Assembly: GCA_002307145.1 (NCBI GenBank)
Contig: DBTR01000090.1
Location: 1-6,337 of the forward strand
Length of the DNA: 6,337 nucleotides
Reading direction: 5' to 3'
Source of the DNA: Rhodospirillum sp. UBA1311
GTDB lineage: Bacteria; Pseudomonadota; Alphaproteobacteria; Rhodospirillales; Rhodospirillaceae
Part shown: positions 1 through 6,337 of the stretch, piece by piece
Position numbering within the stretch: the stretch's first letter is position 1
Layout of the letters: each line of letters begins with the position of its first letter
Translations under genes and position numbers: made by a program
The notes under the pieces: generated by a model
Told to the model about the DNA's origin: nothing
Database searches by the model: none
Seen by the model: only the letters and a program-made list of their open reading frames with translations

Positions 1-1410
<1,410 letters not shown>

Positions 1411-1414
<4 letters not shown>

Positions 1415-2025
1415 GCGATCCCCCTGTCGGGGTTTTCGTCATCGAAGCCCCACCGCAGCGGGTTCTCGTCGATGTAGCGCCGAATACGGTTCAGAGACGC
1501 TTCGTCGCGGACGACGTGTTCGTGGTAGTTGCGCTGCCACAGCCGGCCGCGGAATGCTGGCCAGCCGCATTCGCCGACCCCACGGATATAGTCCACCGTG
1601 GTGATGGATTTGAAGGCGCCGACGATGGCGCCCAACCGGATGCGTGCCGGCACATCCGACGGGGCGCCCACGAGGGGCGCCCCTACCGATGAATCCCTGC
1701 CCGTAGGGGCGACCCTTGTGGTCGCCCCCCTTGTGGGCGCCCCCGTCGTAGCCGTCCCGTCATCGCGCAACACGACGATCCCGTGCAAATGGTTCGGCAT
1801 CACCACGAACATGTCGATCTCGACGCCGGCGAACCTCGCCGGCAAACCGCTCCACCTCGCCGCCACCATCCGACCGGCGTCGTTGGGGCGCATGGAACCA
1901 CCAATTACCTCGCCGAACAAGCAGGCGCGGTCCTGGGTGCAGATCGTGACGAAGTACGCGCCCGCCGCCCCGTAGTCGTAACCTCTCAACCGAAGGGAAC
2001 GACGACGGCGATCGGAGTTGCGCAT
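1411..2025 (-). CDS. REP-associated tyrosine transposase (RAYT, Y1/HUH family)
   Basis: A 204-residue single-strand DNA nuclease-like protein of the Y1_Tnp superfamily. Evidence is the family motif MPNHLHG (76-82), whose His79-Leu80-His81 is the HUH metal site, and a C-terminal block LWQRNYHEHVVRDEASLNRIRRYI (162-185) in which Tyr167 is the likely catalytic tyrosine. The end RYIDENPLRW...ENPDR (183-200) is also typical of RAYTs, so the protein looks full length. Known RAYTs cleave and rejoin REP palindromes as single strands and are usually single-copy, without IS-type ends. Residues about 94-122 are an Ala/Gly/Pro/Thr-rich stretch encoded by REP-like hairpins (1661-1744) lying between the two catalytic blocks. 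It starts 21 bp after rhuM, with a GAGGG Shine-Dalgarno (2036-2032) six bases before ATG, and its TGA overlaps the hsdR ATG. Activity cannot be judged from sequence; all visible catalytic residues are present. Confidence 0.9.
1420..1425 (-). promoter_or_regulatory. Shine-Dalgarno of hsdR inside the RAYT 3' end
   Basis: AGGGGG on the minus strand, five bases before the hsdR ATG. It lies within the last codons of the RAYT gene (DRGIA). It fixes the hsdR start and means the RAYT terminus cannot be lost without affecting hsdR translation. Confidence 0.6.
1662..1686 (+). repeat. REP-like 25-nt hairpin, copy A (inside RAYT gene)
   Basis: Perfect stem 1661-1669 with 1675-1683 (9 bp), loop ACGAG (1670-1674), tail CTAC (1683-1686). 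It is in-frame coding sequence for VGAPLVGAP in the transposase on the opposite strand. It is oriented opposite to copy B, 16 bp away. Confidence 0.88.
1703..1727 (-). repeat. REP-like 25-nt hairpin, copy B (inside RAYT gene)
   Basis: Perfect 9-bp stem 1706-1714 with 1720-1728, loop CTTGT on the plus strand (ACAAG in element orientation), and tail CTAC read on the minus strand. It encodes GATTRVAPT in the transposase. The stem differs from copy A by a C:G to A:T pair change, so pairing is retained. Confidence 0.88.
1729..1744 (-). repeat. Partial REP-like copy C, tandem to copy B
   Basis: Read on the minus strand this is the left stem, loop and first two bases of the right stem (GGGCGCCC, ACAAG, G) of the same element. 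It is directly followed by copy B in the same orientation. The right stem and tail are absent, so it looks like a partial tandem duplication or a deletion remnant. It encodes GAPTR next to the GATTR of copy B. Confidence 0.7.
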
Positions 2026-2031
2026 CGGCAG

Positions 2032-2043
2032 CCCTCGCGAGGG
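2032..2043. promoter_or_regulatory. 12-bp perfect palindrome containing the RAYT ribosome binding site
   Basis: CCCTCGCGAGGG fills most of the 21-bp gap between the rhuM stop and the RAYT start. In the mRNA its 3' arm GAGGG is the Shine-Dalgarno for the RAYT, six bases before ATG, so a small CCCU/AGGG stem could mask it. It is unrelated in sequence to the 25-nt hairpins. The palindrome is certain; a regulatory role is inferred. Confidence 0.45.
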
Positions 2044-2046
2044 TCG

Positions 2047-3078
2047 TCAGGTTGGCCTGTCCGGCTTCTTCAGCCGGCGCACGTCTGCCTCGAGTTTCGC
2101 CAAATCCTCGGCCGCCTCCTCGTCCGCCGCGATGGCCTCGGCGGCGCGGCGCTCGGCGTCGAAGGTCTCGAAACGGCCATGGACAATCTCGACCATCCGG
2201 TCGTGCGACATGCGCCCCTTGTCGACCAACACCTCGCGCTCGTTGAAGGCAAGGAAGCGGTCGGCCTGCACGATCCAATCGGCCATGCGGGTTTCCTGGC
2301 GGCGGGAGGCGCGTTCCTCAGCGAAGTCGAGAAACATGGTGGTCAACCGGTTCAAGGATTCCATCTCGCCGGCGTCGAGATAGTTCTTCGACACCGTAAC
2401 GTCGGCCTTGCGCACCTTCTCGCCATCCCATGTCGTCAGCGCCATGTTGGGCTTTCCCGGGTCGGCGCGCTCGACGATCAGTTCGGCCGCCGTGCGGCCG
2501 GTGACCGCGTAGACGAGCTTGTTCTGGATGGTGGCGAAGAACGCCTTGGCGGTTTCCGCCGTGCCGTCATAGTCGACGCTCGCGGCTTTGAAGAGGTCGC
2601 GGACTTTTTGGTAGAAGCGCTTCTCCGACGCCCGGATGTCGCGGATGCGGCGTATCAGCTCGTCGAAATAGTCGAGCCCGCCCGGCTCCTTGAGCCGCGG
2701 GTCGTCGAGCACGAAGCCCTTGACCAGGTATTCGTGCAGCACCGTCGTCGCCCAACGGCGGAACTGGGTGCCGCGCGGCGAGCGGACGCGGTAACCGACC
2801 GCGAGGATGGCGTCGAGGTTGTAGAGGGCGGTCGTGTACGCCTTGCCGTCCGCGGCAGTTATCAAGGATTCCTTGAGAACTGAATTCCTGTCTAACTCTC
2901 TGTCGGAAAATATGTTTTTCAGGTGCAGGCTGACGTTCTGCAAGGATGTGTCGAACAACGTCGCGATCTCGCCTTGCGTCAGCCAGACGGTTCCGTCGAC
3001 CACCCGCAGCCTTATCGCCGCCCGCCCGTCCTCGGTACGGTAGAGGATCAGCTCGCCGCGGGACGGACCGCCACTCAT
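2047..3078 (-). CDS. rhuM: RhuM-family protein within the hsd operon
   Basis: A 343-residue protein of the Virulence_RhuM family, named after a gene of Salmonella pathogenicity island 3; its biochemical role is not established. The N-terminus has a putative helix-turn-helix (VWLTQGEIATLFDTSLQNVSLHLKNIF, about 31-57), followed by the family hallmarks YNLDAILAVGYRVRSPRGTQFRRWA (86-110) and LHEYLVKGFVLDDPRL (114-129). The middle is largely helical and basic, and the last 40 residues (about 302-337) are charged and Ala/Glu/Lys-rich, probably coiled coil. Length is normal for the family. I chose the ATG at 3078 over an upstream ATG at 3210 because the extra 44 residues are low-complexity Arg/Pro sequence antisense-like to hsdS, and because 3078 gives a 4-bp ATGA overlap with the hsdS stop and a GAGG seven bases upstream. 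Similar accessory genes recur between hsdS and hsdR in type I loci, so a modulatory or defence role is an inference. Codons around 2861-2930 are unusually AT-rich. Confidence 0.92.
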   Translation of the reverse strand: MSGGPSRGELILYRTEDGRAAIRLRVVDGTVWLTQGEIATLFDTSLQNVSLHLKNIFSDRELDRNSVLKESLITAADGKAYTTALYNLDAILAVGYRVRSPRGTQFRRWATTVLHEYLVKGFVLDDPRLKEPGGLDYFDELIRRIRDIRASEKRFYQKVRDLFKAASVDYDGTAETAKAFFATIQNKLVYAVTGRTAAELIVERADPGKPNMALTTWDGEKVRKADVTVSKNYLDAGEMESLNRLTTMFLDFAEERASRRQETRMADWIVQADRFLAFNEREVLVDKGRMSHDRMVEIVHGRFETFDAERRAAEAIAADEEAAEDLAKLEADVRRLKKPDRPT

Positions 3079-4316
3079 GCGACCGCCTCGACGATCTTCT
3101 CGGCGGCCTTCACGCGCAGCTCGCCGGTGATGAGCTTGGGGAGGAGGGTGTCGCGGAGGGCGGCGAGAACGTTTGCTTCTCGATCGTTCGCATCCTGGCG
3201 ATGCCAGCATGGGGCCAGCAGTTGAACAAAGGCATTTTGGACGTCAGCGGGTGGAGCCACAACGGGGATGCTGTAAAAGTCTTCTCGGCTTGTCGACGGA
3301 ATAGCGGAGCCGCTGTCCATGCTATTGATGTCCTGTCGAAGGAGCTCATAGTACGCCCAACGAAGTTCTAGCGGCACAATCGGTTCGACATAAAAAGCTG
3401 TGTCGATCACGAAGAAAGGCGAATTGCAGTAGTGGACGCCGCGATAGGCCCCTTTACGACCGATAATCACACCGGCGTGTTTGCAAAGTAGTTCGTTGTG
3501 AGAGCCGATCCGTCCATTCGTTCCGAAAACCGGAAAAGTCCCCGCGCCGCCGGAATATTCGGACAGGCTTTTCCCATACTCCAATGTTACGAGTGTGCCC
3601 CATCGTGTTGCTTGCCAGCCCGACGGAATCGGCCCCAACGGAGACAGTTCAAACTCGCTTGGGAAAAGGCCCGCAACAGCCGGCGATAGGTTGAGACTGC
3701 CGCCTCTGGCTTTCGTGTGCACGGGATCGAAATCCACGAACCACGACTTGAACAGCGCCCGCGCCATCGCCTCCAGCGTCTCGTTCATCCGCCGATTCAG
3801 CTCGATCTTGTCGTCGAGCGTACCGAGGACGTGGGCGATGGCACGTTGATCGTCCAACGGAGGAATTGGCAATTCAAACTTCGGAATGTCCGCGCACTTC
3901 AAGCTATCAAAGACAGCGCCGACGTTGATAAAGCGTCCGACCTGCCCCCACCAATCGGGACTACGAACCAGCCATCGCAAGAACGGTGGATAGACCACAC
4001 GTCCTGAAGCGCGCAGCAGGACGAGGTTCTGCCCCAACGCAAACTCAACATCACGCGACACAACTGCCGTTTCACCAGGATTGCATCGGCGCGAGAGAAC
4101 GACGTCGTTAGCAAAAGGCTTTGCTTTCCGCGTCCATTCCAAAAAGTGTTCTCGCGAAATTCTTCGCGCTTCCCCAAGATCCAACCGGCCATCATGTAGC
4201 TGAGGAATCGCCAGATATGGATATCCGGAATCGGCTGCAGGTGGAGTCCGGTGATCACAGTCGATCAAAGTTACATCTGCCGCCCGCAGGGTCGCTTTCT
4301 GCCACTCACCCGCCAT
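3075..4316 (-). CDS. hsdS: Type I restriction-modification specificity subunit (HsdS)
   Basis: The 413-residue DNA-recognition subunit, which binds the two halves of a bipartite target and holds two HsdM and two HsdR subunits. The layout is classical. The first target-recognition domain covers about residues 1-150. A conserved spacer helix follows (IPPLDDQRAIAHVLGTLDDKIELNRRMNETLEAMARALFKSWFVDF, about 151-197). The second recognition domain starts near LGPIPSGWQATRWGTLVTLEYGKSL and runs to about 345. The C-terminal helix ends in LAALRDTLLPKLITGEL. Two intact domains and a normal length suggest function. The start at 4316 overlaps hsdM by 11 bp and has a GAGGGAG Shine-Dalgarno (4330-4324). The stop overlaps the rhuM start by 4 bp. 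G+C is lower than in flanking genes (29 of 60 bases at 3361-3420), as is common for exchanged recognition domains. The recognised sequence cannot be read from the protein. Confidence 0.96.
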   Translation of the reverse strand: MAGEWQKATLRAADVTLIDCDHRTPPAADSGYPYLAIPQLHDGRLDLGEARRISREHFLEWTRKAKPFANDVVLSRRCNPGETAVVSRDVEFALGQNLVLLRASGRVVYPPFLRWLVRSPDWWGQVGRFINVGAVFDSLKCADIPKFELPIPPLDDQRAIAHVLGTLDDKIELNRRMNETLEAMARALFKSWFVDFDPVHTKARGGSLNLSPAVAGLFPSEFELSPLGPIPSGWQATRWGTLVTLEYGKSLSEYSGGAGTFPVFGTNGRIGSHNELLCKHAGVIIGRKGAYRGVHYCNSPFFVIDTAFYVEPIVPLELRWAYYELLRQDINSMDSGSAIPSTSREDFYSIPVVAPPADVQNAFVQLLAPCWHRQDANDREANVLAALRDTLLPKLITGELRVKAAEKIVEAVA

Positions 4317-6042
4317 ACCCCAACTCCCTCAGGTTGGCGGCAATGGCGGCGTCGAGTTCCCTGCCCTCCTCCTGCTGCTCCCGCAGCGCCTTCGCAAGCC
4401 GCGCCATCTTGTCTTCGAACGGCTCGTCGTCCTCCTCGGCCGCGGCGGCGCCGACATAGCGGCCGGGGGTGAGCACGTGGCCGTGATTGCGAATGTCGTC
4501 GAGGGTCGCGGATTTGCAGAAGCCGGGGATGTCGGCGTAGGGGACAGCCACGCGGGCGGGCACGAGGCCCGCCCCTACGGAGGCAGGCGGGGTGCGATCA
4601 TTCGGCGTCGCGTAGGGGCGGCCCTCGTGGCCGCCCTTCGGCGGGGATGCGCTTTCAGGGGCGGGCACGAGGCCCGCCCCTGCGGGGGCAGGGTCACCGC
4701 GCCAGGCGTGGTAGGTGCCGGCGATCTTCTGGATGTCCTCCTCGGTCAGCTCGCGGTGGACGCGGTCGGTGAGCGTTCCCAGCTTGCGGGCGTCGATGAA
4801 CAGGGTCTCGCCGCGGCGGTCGCGGAAGCGACCGTTCTTCTTGGTGCGCGCCAGGAACCACAGGCAGACGGGAATCTGGGTCGAATAGAAGAGCTGGCCG
4901 GGTAGCGCCACCATGCAGTCGACGAGGTCGGCCTCGACGATCGCCTTCCTGATCTCGCCCTCGCCCGACTGGTTCGACGACATGGAGCCGTTGGCGAGCA
5001 CGAAGCCGGCGAGCCCGGTCGGCGCCAGGTGATGGATGAAGTGCTGCACCCAGGCGAAGTTGGCGTTGCCGGAAGGCGGCGTTCCGAAGGCCCAGCGCTG
5101 GTCATCCTTGAGGAGATCGCCACGCCAATCGGAATCGTTGAAGGGCGGATTGGCCAGCACATAGTCGGCCTTGAGGTCGGGGTGGCGGTCGGCGTGGAAC
5201 GTGTCGCCATGGGCGATCTGCGCCTCGATGCCGCGGATCGCCAGGTTCATCTTGGCGAGGCGCCAGGTGGTGTAGTTCGATTCCTGGCCCCAGACGGAGA
5301 TGTCGGCCTTGGCCTTGCCGCCATTGCCATTGCCGTTGGCATGGGCGCGCACGAACGCCTCGCTCTGCACGAACATGCCGCCGGAGCCGCAGCAGGGATC
5401 GTAGACGCGACCCTTGTAGGGGGCGAGCACCTCGACCAGCACGCGCACCACATGCGCCGGCGTGTAGAACTGGCCGCCGCTCTTGCCCTCCGCGGAGGCG
5501 AAGCGGCTGAGGAAATACTCGTAGACGCGGCCGAGCGTGTCCTTGGCGCGGGCAGCATCGTCGCCGAGCGCGATATCGCTGACGAGGTTGATGATCTGCC
5601 CGAGGCGCTGCTTGTCGAGGCCAGGGCGGGCGTAGTCCTTGGGCAGCACGCCCTTGAGGGTGACGTTGTCGCGCTCGATCGCCTCCATGGCGGCGTCGAC
5701 CAGTTGCCCGATGGTCGGCTGCGGCGCCATGGATTTGAGATACGACCAGCGCGCCTCCGGGGGCACCCAAAAAATGTTCTGGGCGCGGTACTCGTCGGGG
5801 TCTTCGGGGTCGGCGCCCTGGGCGCGCTGCGCGTCCAGTTCCGCGTGCTTGGCCTCGAAGGCGTCGGAAATGTATTTCAGGAAGATCAGCCCGAGCACCA
5901 CGTGCTTGTACTCGGCCGCATCCATGTTGTTGCGCAGCGCGTCGGCGGCGGCCCACAACTGGGCCTCGAAACCGAGCGGCCCACCATTGCGGTTCTTCTT
6001 GTCGTCGGCCGTCTTGCGGCCGTTCTTTTCTGCCCGCGCCAT
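4306..6042 (-). CDS. hsdM: Type I DNA methyltransferase subunit M (HsdM) with a REP-derived in-frame insertion
   Basis: The 578-residue adenine methyltransferase subunit: using S-adenosylmethionine it makes N6-methyladenine at the site chosen by HsdS, protecting host DNA. The HsdM_N helical domain spans about residues 20-155 (FEAQLWAAADALRNN... VLGLIFLKYISDAFE). The N6_Mtase domain follows: GGQFYTP (189-195), SAM-binding motif I DPCCGSGGMF (215-224) and catalytic motif IV NPPF (299-302). The C-terminal part carries PGFCKSATLDDIRNHGHVLTPGRYVG (about 506-531) and a helical tail ending LRELGYGG. Residues about 451-499 do not belong to the family pattern: they are Ala/Gly/Pro-rich and encoded by three REP-like hairpins (4554-4683), with GAGLVPA appearing twice. 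They sit in the linker after YHAWRG, so both flanking domains remain in frame and activity is probably kept. ATG at 6042 is preceded by GGGGA seven bases upstream. First gene of the operon. Confidence 0.97.
   Translation of the reverse strand: MARAEKNGRKTADDKKNRNGGPLGFEAQLWAAADALRNNMDAAEYKHVVLGLIFLKYISDAFEAKHAELDAQRAQGADPEDPDEYRAQNIFWVPPEARWSYLKSMAPQPTIGQLVDAAMEAIERDNVTLKGVLPKDYARPGLDKQRLGQIINLVSDIALGDDAARAKDTLGRVYEYFLSRFASAEGKSGGQFYTPAHVVRVLVEVLAPYKGRVYDPCCGSGGMFVQSEAFVRAHANGNGNGGKAKADISVWGQESNYTTWRLAKMNLAIRGIEAQIAHGDTFHADRHPDLKADYVLANPPFNDSDWRGDLLKDDQRWAFGTPPSGNANFAWVQHFIHHLAPTGLAGFVLANGSMSSNQSGEGEIRKAIVEADLVDCMVALPGQLFYSTQIPVCLWFLARTKKNGRFRDRRGETLFIDARKLGTLTDRVHRELTEEDIQKIAGTYHAWRGDPAPAGAGLVPAPESASPPKGGHEGRPYATPNDRTPPASVGAGLVPARVAVPYADIPGFCKSATLDDIRNHGHVLTPGRYVGAAAAEEDDEPFEDKMARLAKALREQQEEGRELDAAIAANLRELGYGG
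4554..4578 (+). repeat. REP-like 25-nt hairpin, copy D (inside hsdM)
   Basis: Perfect 8-bp stem 4554-4561 with 4567-4574, loop ACGAG (4562-4566), tail CTAC (4575-4578). It encodes VGAGLVPA in HsdM on the opposite strand. Similarity to copy F continues into the following GG(A/G)GGCAGG, giving a direct repeat of about 34 nt spaced 105 bp apart, a multiple of three. Confidence 0.88.
4612..4636 (-). repeat. REP-like 25-nt hairpin, copy E (inside hsdM)
   Basis: Perfect 8-bp stem 4616-4623 with 4629-4636, loop CTCGT on the plus strand (ACGAG in element orientation), tail CTAC on the minus strand. It lies inverted between copies D and F and encodes GGHEGRPY in HsdM. Confidence 0.88.
4659..4683 (+). 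repeat. REP-like 25-nt hairpin, copy F (inside hsdM)
   Basis: The longest perfect stem of the set: 4657-4666 with 4672-4681 (10 bp), loop ACGAG (4667-4671), tail CTGC instead of CTAC. It encodes AGAGLVPA in HsdM. It has the same orientation as copy D and is opposite to copy E. Confidence 0.88.
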
Positions 6043-6094
6043 CAGTCCATCCCCATGCCCCGGCGAAGCAATACAACGACCCGGGCGGAGGCGA

Positions 6095-6119
6095 CAACGA
6101 CGGGCATTGCCCGTCGTTG
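6095..6119. repeat. 11-bp hairpin between pheA and hsdM
   Basis: Perfect inverted repeat CAACGACGGGC (6095-6105) and its complement (6109-6119) around a 3-base loop, 27 bp after the pheA stop. No T-run follows on the minus strand, so it is not a canonical intrinsic terminator, though it could stabilise the pheA mRNA end or act with a protein. Loop and stem differ from the ACGAG family. The rest of the 6043-6145 gap holds only a weak promoter-like pair (TTGTCG, 18 bp, TATTGC at 6097-6068) that I would not call a promoter. Confidence 0.5.
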
Positions 6120-6145
6120 CGAGCCAGAGGCGAGCCGGGCCGTCC

Positions 6146-6337
6146 TCACATCTCCTTGCGGAACGGATGCGCCGGGTAGACGCCGAGGACCTTCACCTTC
6201 TTGGAGAAGAACTGCAGCTCGTCGAGCGCAAGGGCGACGTTCTTGTCGTCGGGATGGCCCTCGACGTCAGCGTAGAACTGGGTGGCGAAGAACTGGCCCT
6301 CGATCATGTAGCTCTCGAGCTTGGTCATGTTGACGCC
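6146..6337 (-). CDS. pheA: Prephenate dehydratase, C-terminal ACT-domain fragment (5' end outside window)
   Basis: The last 63 codons and TGA stop (6148-6146) of a prephenate dehydratase, which converts prephenate to phenylpyruvate in phenylalanine biosynthesis. Visible sequence is the end of the regulatory ACT domain: GVNMTKLESYMIEGQFFATQFYADVEGHP, then ALALDELQFFSKKVKVLGVYPAHPF. The ESxxxxG...F.FYADVEGH pattern is the phenylalanine-binding ACT signature of stand-alone PheA, and the ending GVYPAHPF is typical of alphaproteobacterial enzymes. The gene continues beyond position 6337. It is a housekeeping gene and marks the conserved edge of the restriction-modification insertion; its stop lies 103 bp upstream of the hsdM start. 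Co-transcription with hsdM cannot be excluded, since both genes are on the same strand. Confidence 0.93.
   Translation of the reverse strand, partial: GVNMTKLESYMIEGQFFATQFYADVEGHPDDKNVALALDELQFFSKKVKVLGVYPAHPFRKEM

Noticed and set aside
1421..1436. CCCC-TGTC-GGGG hairpin followed by TTTT on the plus strand
   Set aside because: The stem is only 4 bp, and no plus-strand gene would end there. The bases are explained by the RAYT C-terminus and the hsdR ribosome binding site.
1783..2883. Plus-strand reading frame of 366 codons
   Set aside because: It is antisense to rhuM and the RAYT 5' half. The minus-strand proteins match known families; this one does not.
3079..3210. Upstream extension of rhuM by 44 codons
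   Set aside because: The extension is Arg/Pro low-complexity sequence lying over the hsdS C-terminus. The ATG at 3078 gives a clean overlap and matches family length.
4554..4683. CRISPR-like array
   Set aside because: The repeats are palindromic, alternate in orientation, have unequal spacers of 33 and 22 nt, lie inside hsdM and have no cas genes nearby.
6068..6097. Promoter for hsdM (TTGTCG, 18-bp spacer, TATTGC on the minus strand)
   Set aside because: Matches to the consensus are weak (4 and 3 of 6), and such pairs are common by chance. Reported only as a comment on the gap.
5029..6333. Plus-strand reading frame of 434 codons spanning hsdM and pheA
   Set aside because: It crosses two well-supported minus-strand genes and the gap between them, and shows no family motif.

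Overview
The window is G+C-rich chromosomal DNA, most likely from an alphaproteobacterium. The main clue is the ACT-domain C-terminus of a free-standing prephenate dehydratase at the right edge. Codon use and the short palindromic repeats fit but do not fix a genus. Every gene I can support is on the minus strand, so transcription runs from position 6337 towards position 1.

In transcription order the layout is: the 3' end of pheA (6146-6337); a gap of about 100 bp holding a strong 11-bp hairpin; then a tightly packed five-gene block of hsdM (4306-6042), hsdS (3075-4316), a RhuM-family gene (2047-3078), a REP-associated tyrosine transposase, RAYT (1411-2025), and the first 471 codons of hsdR (1-1414, running off the window). 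Junctions are an 11-bp overlap, a 4-bp ATGA overlap, a 21-bp gap, and another 4-bp ATGA overlap. The block therefore reads as one translationally coupled operon.

HsdM (methyltransferase), HsdS (two target-recognition domains) and HsdR (PD-(D/E)XK nuclease plus DEAH translocase) would form a complete type I restriction-modification enzyme if hsdR is intact beyond the window. RhuM is a recurrent accessory gene of unknown biochemistry. The RAYT is a single-strand HUH nuclease of the kind linked to REP palindromes.

The most notable feature is a family of 25-nt imperfect palindromes. There are five complete copies and one partial copy. All have an 8-10 bp stem, a five-base loop (ACGAG or ACAAG) and a CTAC/CTGC tail, and their stems differ by compensatory changes. 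They sit in alternating or inverted orientation, as in BIME-type REP clusters. They occur only as in-frame insertions in two coding sequences: in the RAYT gene, between its HUH motif and its likely catalytic tyrosine, and in hsdM, in the linker after the catalytic domain, where they add about 49 residues. The operon thus contains a REP-type transposase and what look like its own substrate repeats, translated into both the transposase and the methyltransferase. Whether this RAYT acts on these repeats is inference.
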